Source of the DNA: Rhizopus sp. PT2906
Lineage: Eukaryota > Mucoromycota > Mucoromycetes > Mucorales > Rhizopodaceae
Direction of reading: 5' to 3'
NCBI GenBank assembly: GCA_025529335.1
Contig: JAMYHX010000351.1
Coordinates: 1-45,903 of the forward strand
Length of the DNA stretch: 45,903 nucleotides
In this document: piece by piece, positions 1-10,008 of the stretch
Numbering within the stretch: position 1 is the first letter of the stretch
How the letters are laid out: the number at the start of each line of letters is the position of its first letter
Notes under the pieces: model-generated
Databases searched by the model: none
What the model was told of the DNA's origin: nothing
What the model saw: the letters and a program-made list of their open reading frames with translations, nothing else
Position numbers and translations under genes: made by a program

Positions 1-1333
1 GGAGCAAAAATGAGCGAGCTACATAGGTAAAAGTGCAAAATTGCAAAACATTGGGACAGTTTTGTCCCTCACTGTACATAAAGTGATATACTATCAAAAA
101 GTAACGATGATTTGCTCACCAGTGTATTTGTCCTTATTATCAATTGCATATCACAAAGCAAACAAAGATGGTAGAGAACACGCATGGAGATTCGATATTG
201 GCTTATTGTTGCTGACTTTTGAATAGTGAATGGATGATGGAAAGCGAGGTTGGAAGAAAGCTACTCGGCCAAGTGTTGGATGATCTTGAGAGATTGCATG
301 AAAATCAAGAAAGCAAGAATTTTGAATTAGGGTAAACTGAGATATTTATTGACAGGACACATTACTGATCTGAGAGTAGTTATGCTATATTCAGCGAATT
401 GTTTACCTATGGCTATTTTAGACAATTATATACACTATTTACAAAGTGAGTTATATGCATTTACATGATCCGCTTCAAAAGCTAACAAGTGGGTTATAGT
501 AACACAGAAGTGATCAGTACACGGCAAACTATATTACTCAAACTATTGGATTCCAAGATCCATACATATAAAGATATATTACCGCCTTTTATAAGTAGTA
601 ATGATTCCAAGTTCCTTTCAAGGCAATTTGAAACAGTAGCTACGGAAATCATTCAGGTTATTGTATCCGTAAAAGAATCACAGCAACAAAAATCTGATTT
701 ACAAGTGGACCAAATGTCAAATCTGTATACAGCCATCATATTGCTATTTCAAATCATCAATCAACTACTCTTATTTGAAGCTAAAGATTTGAAATCATCC
801 ATGATCGAAATAGATGCCATGCGCTTGATAACAGGTAATGTATAGGCATGTATAACTTTACTTTGTATATATTTATGCTTCTTAAAGATATTTTGGGCTC
901 CTTACAGACAATAAAGCTACCATCTGCAGAAACCGATCATCCGGAACAAGGATTCAACTTTCTCAAACGAGAATGTGTACGAACTATAGGAACTCTTTGT
1001 TATGAAGATAAAGTGATGCAAGACAAGGCCCGTGAAATAGGCGCTATTCCTTTGATATTGAATCAATTTAAAATAGATGATTCTAATCCATGTAAAATAC
1101 TATGCATAATCTAAAAAAACAAGGGGATACCAACTAATTGGATTTATCTAGATTTAAGGGAATATGCTACATTAGCCATTCGAAATATTATGAAAGATAA
1201 TATTGAAAATCAAAAGATGATTGAGCAATTAGAGCCACAGCAAGTGGAGCAAACGGATGAACTAGCACAGATGGGAATCACGCCTGAATTACTAAAAGAT
1301 GGCAAATTGCGCATTAAAAGGACAGAGTTATAA
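1..1333 (+). CDS. Ataxin-10-like armadillo protein, C-terminal part (5' truncated)
   Basis: The N-terminus lies before the window. A frame-consistent model is exons <1-26, 84-170, 227-331, 375-445, 490-834, 930-1091 and 1152-1333, giving 325 residues to a TAA. The last two exons carry the ataxin-10 C-terminal signature: FNFLKRECVRTIG, LCYEDK, a G-x-I-P-L-I-L block, then REYATLAIRNIMKDN. These match the conserved domain found in human ATXN10 and fungal homologues, an armadillo-type helical scaffold linked to cytokinesis or cell survival. The C-terminal exons are secure. The first three exons are inferred from GT/AG signals and an open frame, and the 43-44-nt introns at 332-374 and 446-489 are short. 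Cellular role here is inference from the family. Confidence 0.8.
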
Positions 1334-2091
1334 GAAAAGGGCAGAAGGGATAACATGTGTTTGATAAAAAAAAAAAAAAGTACAATTAGAATAATTTGAT
1401 GCATGTACAAGAATAAAATGAGTCAAGACTATTTTAGTCAATTCATAATATCGACATGATAGCGTATGTATAGGCTAGTTATAATCTGTTTGAATAGGCG
1501 TTTCTCTACTTTAAGCATTTGCTTTCCCTCCCCTTTTTTTTTTAATAATTTCCCTTATCTTTGGTGCAATGAAATGCTTAAAGGAGACACAATGGAACTT
1601 TATCTATTGTTGAAGAGAACTAGTAGACAGCAATATGTACAGACATCAATTAGGTAATGGTTGTTACATAAGATATTTACTAGTAATCATGTGTGGTTCG
1701 TTTTAATCAACACTTTTTGCTAAAGCCTCCTGTCATCTTTATTGCTTATAATATAGACATAGCCTTTGCTATTATGACATAAATGCTTTTATAAAAAAAA
1801 AAGGGGGAGAAAGAGAGAAACATTGCACACTAGGGGTTGAATTAATCCAAATTGTATGTGCAATATAAAACTATCTTTTACAAGACATGTATAAAAGACC
1901 TTCCAAGGCATGGCTTGGACACGCTGCATGAAAGAAAGTCATTCAGATCCAGTTCGTACTCGCGAGCCGTCAGTTTACGTCACGTAAAGCGGCATTTTAA
2001 ACCCATCTCTTTTAGTGAGTTGCCAAATAGAACCCTCCAAACAATTTTTTCTTTTTCTTTTACTTTGCATTTTTCACGACAGATAGAGACT
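1334..2091. other. Intergenic region upstream of TOM70
   Basis: No gene is supported in this 758-nt stretch. It holds the 3' flank of the ataxin-10 gene, several T- and A-runs, and the TOM70 promoter. A longer open frame enters TOM70 from about 1852, but it lacks the look of coding sequence and the Met at 2092 starts a typical TOM70 anchor. Confidence 0.6.
1974..1988. promoter_or_regulatory. 15-bp palindrome upstream of TOM70, bZIP-like
   Basis: The sequence TTTACGTCACGTAAA is a perfect odd palindrome centred on C1981, 104 bp before the TOM70 ATG. It contains ACGTCA/TTACGT half sites of the kind bound by CREB/ATF and Yap/Pap1 bZIP factors. A regulatory role is inference. Confidence 0.45.
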
Positions 2092-4142
2092 ATGGCAGCA
2101 CCAGCAAAGATAGAAGAAACGACATCCGACAAGATCAAAAAGTTTTTTGAAGACAAGGACTGGAAGTTTTATTGTGCTTTGGCTGCAGGTGTGACCCTTG
2201 CAGGGGCAAGTGCTTATTATATCACGAGTAGTAAGAAAGGATCCAAGAAGAAGCCTGCAGGAAACAGAGAGGGTAAGGAGAACTGGTAAAGTCAAAGCAT
2301 AAGGTCTAACCTTTTACAAGTCAAAAAATCTACAACAGAAGAAAAAGCCCCTGCTGTCCCTAGTCCTACAGCAGCAACGACCGAGACTTTGGATTATATG
2401 ACGTTGTCAGATAATGAAATTACTGCATTGACCGAGGAGGTAATGAAAAATAAGAAGGATTATCTTTTTTGCTGACACAGTTTTACAGCAACGTAGTGAG
2501 GCAGCTCAACAACTCAAGACAAAGGGTAATGCCAAATTTAGCGAAAAGGCCTATGACAAGGCTGCCGAATTATATACTGTAGCACTTCGCTATAAATCAG
2601 ACCCAATCTTTTATTCCAACCGTGCTGCCTGTTATGCCAATTTGGGTCAAAATGAACGCGTGATTCAAGATTGTAACGAAGCATTGAAGTTGGATCCTGT
2701 TTATGTCAAGGCCTTGAACAGACGTGCTCATGCTTTTGAAAAATTGGATGATTTAGAAAATGCACTTTATGGTAAAGGATAATGTCATGTGGGAGATCAA
2801 AGAGAGGGGCAAACGACTGACTTTATGATAGATTTTACCTGTGTTTGTATTCTTGATGCATTCAAGAATGAAACAGCCAGTAAATCCATGGAACGCGTCT
2901 TGAAGCTTCTCTCAGAAAGAAAAGCAAAGGAAATCATGAAGGTAAAGCTTATTTTGTTGTCTGTGTGTATCTGATTTTCATTGTCATCAAATCACCTTAG
3001 ACCAAGACACCTCGTTTGCCTTCATCTACCTTTGTTAGCGCCTATCTTGATTCATTCCGCCCTGGTAAAAAAAGATATGCTTTGGTATAAATGGACACAA
3101 ATTAACTTTTTGTATAGTCGTGCAAGATTTATCAGGTGTTGCTGACGACGAATCCGGGGATGGATATTACGTCAAAGCCTATCGTGCCATTGCTAACAAA
3201 GATTACACAGCTGCTTGTGAAGCTGTTGAGAAGGCTGTTGAATTGGGTTGTTCTCGTCAATACCAGGCTCATGCTTTGAATTTGATGGGTACATTTGCTT
3301 TCTTGAAGGGCAATACAGCATCAGCATTAGACTATTTCAATAAGGCTATTGAAGCTGATCCAAAGTTTGTTCAAAGCTACATTAAGCGATCCAGCATTTA
3401 CATGGAACAAGGTAAGAGTGCACAACCATGTATATGATTGTTGCTGACATGTTCCCCTCTAGGCAATATCGAAAGCACCTATAAGCAATTTGATGAAGCA
3501 ATTGCTATTAACCCCAGTGATCCCGATATCTACTACCACCGTGGACAAGTCAACTATATCAGTGGACAATACGATGCTGCCGCTAAGGATTATAGTGAAA
3601 GCATAAAGCTCGATGACACTTTTGTCTATGCTCACATTCAACTGGGTGTTGTCCAATACAAGCTGGGCTCTATCTCTTCTTCGATGTCAACCTTCAATAA
3701 TACCTTGAAGAAATTTGCCAATAGCACAGACGTACACAACTACTATGGTGAACTCTTGGTTGACCAACAAAAGTTCACAGAGGCCATTGACATGTTTACC
3801 AAGGCAATCACACTCGATCCCAAGAACCCATTACCTTATATCAATAAGGCCATGTTGATGTACCAAATGATGGGTAACGTAGAAGAAGCAACTCAATTGT
3901 GTAAGACCGCATTGGAGATTGATCCAGCTTGCGATGCTGCTGTTGCATCACTTGCTCAAATACTCCTGGAACAATCTAAGCCTGAAGAAGCACTCAAATA
4001 CTATGAAATGGCTATCGACTTAGCCAGAACCGAAGCTGAGCTTGAGCATGCCATTTCTTATGTAGAGGCTACCAAGACTCAAACTCGATTTGCAAAAGAT
4101 TTCCCTGACGCCGCTGCTAAATTGAGAGCCTTAAGAGGCTAA
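2092..4142 (+). CDS. TOM70: Mitochondrial import receptor TOM70
   Basis: Outer-membrane receptor that binds Hsp70/Hsp90-delivered precursors, mainly carrier proteins, and passes them to the TOM pore. Exons 2092-2272, 2321-2439, 2489-2771, 2832-2941, 3001-3064, 3118-3411 and 3463-4142 join into 576 residues, close to the usual size. A single N-terminal membrane anchor (about residues 26-44, rich in A/G/V/Y) is followed by a K-rich stretch and a linker. From about residue 100 tetratricopeptide repeats run to the end (KGNAKFSEKAYDKAAELYT, then NRAACYANLG). The Tom70-specific segment with SMERVLKLL and KEIMKTKTPRLPS sits between the clamp TPRs and the core TPRs. The start at 2092 was chosen because it begins the anchor; upstream in-frame sequence looks non-coding. 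It ends 97 bp from the convergent eL18 gene. Confidence 0.93.
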
Positions 4143-4239
4143 AAATTTATAGTACATATATGTTTAATAGAAAATAAAAAATGGGTCCCCATATAAAGTA
4201 AAAATGATCAATTTATTACTGATGAACGGTCTCAAACGC

Positions 4240-5062
4240 TTAGACCTTGAAACCACGAGAAGAACGCTTACCACGAGCACGTTCGAACTTGCGGCCTTCA
4301 GAACGGACATAAGGCTTCTTGTTCTTGTGAGGACCGAAACCAAAGTGCTTGGCAGATTCACGAGCGTTCTTAGCACCACGGATGAGGATAGTGTTGGCAC
4401 CAGTAGGAGCACGGAGAGCCAATTGATCCAAGGTCAAACATTCACCACCAGCCTTCAAGATACGGGCCTTGACGGTCTTGGTGAAGTGAAGGGCAGCAAC
4501 AGAGAGCTTGGGGACTTCAAGGAGACGGCTGTCATCAGTGACGGTACCGACAACGACGACAGTGTTGTTACCCTTGGCGCTGCGAACAACACGAGAAAGA
4601 CTGACGGGAGGACGGTTGACACGAGACATAAAGAGACGCTTCAAGACGACCTTGTTGAATTTAGCATCAGTACGACGAGCAAGGAAACGGTAAAGCTAAA
4701 GAGAAAAGAAAAAAAATCGCAAAATGAGAATTGTGTCATTGTCGCATATGCTTTTCTGCTGTACCTTGACCAATAAAGCCAAGTAAACGTTGTCAGACTT
4801 GGGGGAAGTACGGTTGGAGTTCTTGACGTGGTGTTTCTTGAGATCGATACCCTACAGAGAAAAATGAATGTGTGAGCAATGAGATCATCATTAGCTTATC
4901 CCCCCCCATCATTGTGTTTTTTTTGTCTCTTTCTCTCTTTTGGTTGTTTCTGTCCAGACATCCCCCCGTGTGCATCAATCAATCCTTTCATCTATCCATC
5001 CCTCTCTCTTTTTCTACAATAAAGTATCCTCCCTATTGTTGTATGTTGTAGATATTTACCAT
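4240..5062 (-). CDS. RPL18: 60S ribosomal protein eL18 (L18)
   Basis: Large-subunit cytosolic ribosomal protein. Exons on the minus strand are 5060-5062, 4765-4851 and 4240-4695, giving 181 residues, the usual length. The product starts M-GIDLKKHHVKNSN and shows LYRFLARRTDAKFNKVV, KRLFMSRVNRPPVS, GTVTDDSRL, LTLDQLALRAPTG and the C-terminal KPYVRSEGRKFERARGK, all diagnostic for eL18. The first coding exon is only the ATG, followed directly by GTAAAT, an early intron typical of ribosomal protein genes. The gene is transcribed away from COQ9 across a 217-bp shared upstream region. The intron of 208 nt is long for this genome. Confidence 0.96.
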
Positions 5063-5279
5063 TTTTATAGCAAACCAAGGTCCTTAGGCTTGTGTCCAAG
5101 AAAAGAGGATCTTTAATATGTATATGAGTTGGTTCTCTTTACCATCGGATTCTCAATTACGCTATTTTTTGGGACTTATCCCACAGCGTCTTTGTCCGGA
5201 CCGGAATAGGTTTGGTGTGTACATAGAGCAGGGATCACTGAAAAGTGGTGCAACTTTTTTCTTTCTGTAGGAGAGAACC
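5063..5279. promoter_or_regulatory. Divergent promoter of eL18 and COQ9
   Basis: 217 bp separate the two start codons. It contains a run of T, the GTCCGGACCGGAAT element at 5194-5207 and a short pyrimidine tract just before the COQ9 ATG. No clear TATA box was picked out. Confidence 0.6.
5194..5207 (-). promoter_or_regulatory. Candidate ribosomal-protein-gene promoter element, copy 1
   Basis: On the eL18 strand the site reads ATTCCGGTCCGGAC, 132-145 bp upstream of the eL18 ATG. The eL33 gene carries the same 14-mer with one difference at 12237-12250, 140-153 bp upstream of its ATG and in the same orientation. Function is inferred from shared position and sequence only. Confidence 0.55.
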
Positions 5280-6370
5280 ATGTCTTTGCTTCGACCACTC
5301 ATTGGCCATCGTGTTAGCACACAGTTGTTGAGATCAACCATAAGAGCGCGCTCAGTTGCTACTACAGCAACGTCAACAGGACCATCTGAAATGTATAGCT
5401 TACTTCTATAAAAGAAAAGTTCCTGTACCTTGACATATAAAAAACTTTATAAATATAGACCCAAGCAAGAGCAAGATCCTAGAGCCGAAATGTTGAAGGC
5501 AACATTGCCTTTTATTCCTGAGTTTGGCTGGTCCATGCAAAGCCTGCTTCACGGAGCTCGTGCTTTAGGATACCCTTCGGTTGTTCATGGCGTATTTCCT
5601 GGAGGAGAAGCAGGACTTATTGATGCCTATCTCGAAGACGCCCAAAAGACGTATATTCAGATGATTGAAGATAAACTGAAGCGAGGAGAGTTAGAAGGGT
5701 ATATAGATGAAATTTCCTATATAAATATGTCTAGACTCATTCTATTCTAGACTACGCATGAGTGAAAAGATCAAGCTGCTTACTTGGCTTCGATTAGAAA
5801 TGAATAAACCATTTATCAAAAAGTGGCCAGAGGTATATACAGAAAGAAAGAGAGGTTCTTTTTCTTATATATGCGGTAGGCATTGGCTATCATGGCACGT
5901 CCATCCAATGTAGGTATGTCACTGAATCATTTGGGCCATATTGTAGATGATATTTGGTATTATGCAGGGGACAGGAGTCCTGACGTAAGTGACAGAAAAT
6001 AACAAAGTATGTGCGCTAACAGATATGAAACAGATGAATTGGTACACAAAACGTGCATCATTGGCCGCAGTTTACAGTTCTACGGAGCTATACATGACAC
6101 AGGACCTCTCTCCAGACTATATTGAAACAGAAAAGTTCTTGGAAAGGAGATTGGATCAAGCTGCATGGCTTGGATCAACCAGCCGTCAGGTAATTTCGGT
6201 TTATTTTATAAAGAGAGAGTCGATTGATATTTGCTTATATATAGGTCGGTAATATGCTTTGCTTTGGAGCCAAGAGTATGATGAGCGTCCTTGCAAATGT
6301 AAGATATGTAAAAAGACACTTTGACAATAATTATTGACTTGAATATATCTAGCGTGGAGGAAAATACTAA
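5280..6370 (+). CDS. COQ9: Ubiquinone biosynthesis protein COQ9
   Basis: Mitochondrial matrix lipid-binding protein of the coenzyme Q synthome; it supports COQ7-dependent hydroxylation. Exons 5280-5392, 5459-5698, 5751-5832, 5880-5984, 6034-6189, 6245-6298 and 6353-6370 give 255 residues. The first about 35 residues are Arg/Ser/Thr-rich with no acidic residues, as expected of a mitochondrial presequence. The mature part begins with LKATLPFIPEFGW and the COQ9 core has DDIWYYAGDRSPDMNWYTKR followed by ASLAAVYSSTELYM and FLERRLDQA, which match the family's helical pocket. The last exon encodes only five residues plus stop. The stop lies 89 bp from the stop of the convergent PAS gene. Confidence 0.94.
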
Positions 6371-6459
6371 ACATTTTATTTACATAAATCATACATCATA
6401 TGTATTCGAGTACATATAGAGGGGGAAATTGTTGCATTAATAAGCTAAAAGAGATATCT

Positions 6460-7305
6460 TTATACAATAAAATCACTGTCATGAACAAACCATTCAAATG
6501 TTTGATCTACAAATTGGTTCAGCCAGCCTTTGGTTGTCAATGGTGAGATTCCAATGTAACTAGCTACTGTACATAGAAATTCAACTTCATCCTTTTTATG
6601 ACATCCCCGCATTATCTTGGCCAATAGTAATAAGCTTTGACTTAGATGATGTGCAACGGTAGTCATTCCATATTCAAATGTCTGCCAGAATTTTCTTTGC
6701 GCCTGTGTGACGATGTGTTGGATATAGTTAGAGGTAGGTTGTATGAAGCAGAGGAGTTGTTGCTGATCGACGGAGAGAAAGGTGCATTCAAATGACGCCT
6801 GTTGCTCGGGAGATGGAAGAAGACGGAGGGTGAGTTGAACGAGGAAAGAAGGAGATCGGGTTGCCTGACTGGTGGCCATACAGAACTTCTCGACATCATC
6901 TGAATGAATATAGCACATCATGGGTTGACCTATCCATGACGTACCATATTCTTCATTCGAAATGACAGCCTCGATTGTACCGTACATGGAAAGCCGAAAG
7001 ATGGAACATGATACGTCTGTGTTGGTTTGATAGTTTTTTAGATCCGTAATATCTAAGCACACTAGAACTTTTCCTTCTTTTTGTGTATGCAAACAAATAC
7101 AAAGTGTACGTGAATTATAGATTGTGTTTACAATAAGATAAGCACCGTCGTTCTTTTCATATTTCCATAGACTATCTATTGTCTGATTAATGGGATTATA
7201 TCCCAAGAGTTCTTTCATCTCCTTTGTTGCCTCGATCACTCGACTGTGGTCATCTAATGTTATCCACGCCATTGATCTTAGTGGACAGTTTGCTGTTGTA
7301 TGCAT
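6460..7305 (-). CDS. Tandem PAS-domain protein, function unknown
   Basis: Intronless gene of 281 residues, unusual among the intron-rich neighbours. Two PAS-like units are visible: residues about 12-95 (DDHSRVIEATKEMKELLGY, later VLVCLDITDLK) and about 103-190 (LSMYGTIEAVISNEE, GTSWIGQPMMCYIHSDD, ending LLCFIQP). The pattern of a short beta hairpin, 'G.p....ihpdD' and a final beta strand is the PAS fold. No LOV photoreceptor cysteine motif is visible, and no GATA finger, kinase or bHLH domain is attached. The C-terminal 80 residues look helical and are unassigned. It may be a sensor or a dimerisation partner of white-collar-type proteins, but the sequence does not decide this. The gene precedes the RRM gene on the same strand by about 200 bp. 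Confidence 0.65.
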   Translation of the reverse strand: MHTTANCPLRSMAWITLDDHSRVIEATKEMKELLGYNPINQTIDSLWKYEKNDGAYLIVNTIYNSRTLCICLHTQKEGKVLVCLDITDLKNYQTNTDVSCSIFRLSMYGTIEAVISNEEYGTSWIGQPMMCYIHSDDVEKFCMATSQATRSPSFLVQLTLRLLPSPEQQASFECTFLSVDQQQLLCFIQPTSNYIQHIVTQAQRKFWQTFEYGMTTVAHHLSQSLLLLAKIMRGCHKKDEVEFLCTVASYIGISPLTTKGWLNQFVDQTFEWFVHDSDFIV

Positions 7306-7511
7306 TATTTAAGAATATAAGAAAAGGAGGTAAAAATAAGAAGATCAGGGACGTATATTTATGCAATGTAAGATATAATATTTATATAGTAAAGAAAAAA
7401 AAAAATAGATAGCAAATATAAATATGAATATATATAGAAGCATGTTCATTTATGCAACCCGTGACTTGAACATTTTTCATTTCCGCCAGCCATCGTCATG
7501 TGGTCGACATT

Positions 7512-8965
7512 TTAATATTGAGGCAAATAGACGTAATGAATAGGCGAATAGGTATCAAGATAATATCCATGGGGTGAATAATAATAGTCATAAGAAGCTA
7601 ATATAGTGTATGTCAATATTGACTATAGATTAAATTATGAAGCTATACTTACTTGATGTATCAACTGGACTAGTAGGCTATACATATATATATAAGAATA
7701 TAAGCAAATGTATTAAGTAATAAAAGGAATGTAATTACCAAATAGTAGTAAGGATTAAAAAACATTGTATTCAGACGAGACTGTTGAGCTATGCTGATGG
7801 TTTGAATAAAAGAATACTTGCGATAGCATACATAAAGTTGACTATGATTCCATACTCTTCCATTCTATGATATATTATTATTATTATTACTATTATAATT
7901 TTTTATATAGTGACTTTTACTCCATTCTGTATAGCATTTGCAGCTTCAGATTCATGTTGGTATTTTATAAAGGCAAATATATGTTTATCATTGCCGCGGT
8001 ATTTCCTTATAATACGGGTATGAACAATAGTACCATATTGATTAAACAATTGAATAAGACTTTCTTCATTGACTGATTCATTTAAATTTCCCACATATAT
8101 ACAATGCTTATCAATAAATCGCTGATCTGTCATCATATTTGATATATTATTCATGTCAACATTTGAACTCCAATGAACAAGCCAAGGGTGTTGATATTCT
8201 GTATTCTTCAAGGTCTATTCAATGTTAATAAAGTATACATCTATATAGGATATTTTACCGAATAGGCATGAATAGCATCATCTCTATACTGAAACTGAAT
8301 AAAGGCTGCATGAAAGTTAGGATGCTGTGTTACAATAACATCTTCAATGTCACCAAAGACACTTAGTTTTGATCGCAAGTACTAAATTGTTATTATTATC
8401 AGTGCAGGTTTTTGATTTCACAAGATTGACCCATACATGTTCATCAAATTGTAAGTGTAATGATATCAAACAAAGGGTTCTATTGACTCGAGCTGGTTCA
8501 CAGCGAATATGTCTTCCGTGTAATACAATGCCTTGACATTCCTTTAATGCCTTCTTGGACTCATGTACATTCTATTTATTATATAAAGAGTTTTTAGATT
8601 AATGTTTATTTTAATAGTAATAACAACTTGCCTCAAACTGTACAAAGGCATAAGGTCTGCCCATCCAATCTCTCAATGTTTTGACATTTAATAATCTTCC
8701 GTATTGTCTAAATAGATCAAATACAGATCTATTTAATTCATTATCTGATATGTTTCTATTTAAGCTATCCTCTCTTTATTAATAAAGCATGCATGTCAAT
8801 TAAACAATTTACCTTGCTACAAAGACACATGCAGTTGGATCTGCCTTTTTTTTAACTATTTAAAAAGTATATAACCAAATTAATAGAGAACAAGACAAAT
8901 CTACCTGTGCAGTTATTATTACTGCTAATATAGACTTGATGATCACTCTTCATATCTCTCAGCAT
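7512..8965 (-). CDS. RNA-binding protein with three RRM domains
   Basis: Nine exons: 8905-8965, 8813-8855, 8632-8773, 8437-8571, 8259-8381, 7921-8214, 7739-7864, 7653-7677 and 7512-7597, encoding 344 residues. RRM1 (about 30-112) has VFVAR as RNP2 and GRPYAFVQFE as RNP1. RRM2 (about 113-185) is less canonical, with AAFIQF. RRM3 (about 205-290) has CIYVGNLNESV and HIFAFIKY. The C-terminal tail is rich in Tyr, Ser and Pro and ends in a low-complexity YDYYYYSPHGYY-type segment. The intron at 8572-8631 needs a GC donor (AG/GCAAGT). The order of RRMs resembles fungal regulators of mRNA fate, but I cannot assign an orthologue. The start at 8965 is the first Met of the open frame; a second Met lies four codons on. 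Confidence 0.75.
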
Positions 8966-9225
8966 CCTTTAAAACCAATTGAAAGAGAAAAAAAGGGAAA
9001 GCTTTGTCTTTTTTTTTTTACTCTGGAGTGATGTCTTTTTGATTATTCTTTTTCTTATTATTACTTTGATTAATTAAATTTTCATTTTCCCTTTTTATCT
9101 TTGTTTGATATGGAAAAGAGAGCTTTACCGACAAGACATAATTTTTTAACTGAAGCAGTTCAGCAATTGTTAGAATCAAGTAAAAAAAAAAAAGAAAACC
9201 ACATGTATAAAAAGTTTTCAATAAC
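8966..9225. promoter_or_regulatory. Divergent promoter region, RRM gene and PEHE-like gene
   Basis: 260 bp between two start codons, with T-runs near 9009 and an A-run at 9182-9193. Short reading frames here look like A/T-rich chance. No specific element was recognised. Confidence 0.5.
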
Positions 9226-10008
9226 ATGTCTAGAATAGCATCAAGTTCAACTGAACCTACGATAGATTCAACCACACTCATCACAGTCACTTCAGATGAA
9301 CAACCTGACTCATCCTTTATAGATTATGGGCCTAGTAACAACAATAGCAATAGTCCTAAACCAATATCAGCTGAACATGTTGCTCGTGTAAAGATTATTA
9401 CTCCTGTTAGAAAAAGACATGACAAGGAAAACTTGGATCTCATATCAGATGATTACTACATCAAACGACATCGTAAGCACGAATTAGATGAAAAAAAGCA
9501 AAAGAATCGAGAGAAAGAGAGACTAAGGCACGGTTACTATCAACAAAGCCAACTGGTGGAACGTATAAAAACGATGGATAAGGGTCTATTGAGATCCATC
9601 GTATCCTCTATTCGACACCGAGGTTCTGTACTGATACCTGATATGACAGAGGAGGCAGAGGAAGAATACTTGAATAAGCTACACGAAAGACTCCTGAAAG
9701 ACGCGACTGAACTGCTAAGACGGTATGAAGCCCTGGGTCTGGCCAAGACATCTACTGCCCCTCCAACCGAGACAGAAGAAATAGAGTCCTTGGTGAACCC
9801 AACCTTTCATGAAGCTGTACAGACAGAAGCAATACGTCAAAGAGCAAGACAGCTGGCAACATTTGAAAAATATCCCTCACATAAATCAGGATCAAGTCGC
9901 TATTCGAAACGACACATTACTGCATTTGGTGAAAAATTACCACCGTTTGAATTTATGGATTTTCAATTACCAAAGGACATCTTTGGTCATTTAATGAATT
10001 CAAGATAA
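9226..10008 (+). CDS. PEHE-domain-like chromatin protein
   Basis: Single exon, 260 residues. Residues about 78-112 carry a basic, charged helix (DDYYIKRHRKHELDEKKQK, then NREKERLRHGYY) like the PEHE motif of MSL1/KANSL1-type subunits, which docks a MYST histone acetyltransferase. A long acidic/basic helical region follows, and the C-terminus has PPFEFMDFQLPKDIFG, a short conserved-looking tail. The N-terminal 75 residues are Ser/Thr/Asn-rich and likely disordered. By family knowledge the product would be nuclear and part of an acetyltransferase complex; that is inference. The last nine bases of the gene overlap the end of the convergent transporter gene. Confidence 0.6.
   Translation: MSRIASSSTEPTIDSTTLITVTSDEQPDSSFIDYGPSNNNSNSPKPISAEHVARVKIITPVRKRHDKENLDLISDDYYIKRHRKHELDEKKQKNREKERLRHGYYQQSQLVERIKTMDKGLLRSIVSSIRHRGSVLIPDMTEEAEEEYLNKLHERLLKDATELLRRYEALGLAKTSTAPPTETEEIESLVNPTFHEAVQTEAIRQRARQLATFEKYPSHKSGSSRYSKRHITAFGEKLPPFEFMDFQLPKDIFGHLMNSR

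Noticed and set aside
1852..2091. N-terminal extension of TOM70 in the open frame
   Set aside because: It would put about 80 residues before the membrane anchor, lacks conserved features and crosses the palindrome and T-runs. The Met at 2092 fits the family.
4204..4776. Long open frame on the plus strand opposite eL18
   Set aside because: Shadow of the well-conserved minus-strand ribosomal protein gene.
9018..9290. Minus-strand frame over the RRM/PEHE intergenic region
   Set aside because: Composed of A/T-rich chance codons and overlapping the start of the PEHE-like gene; no homology visible.
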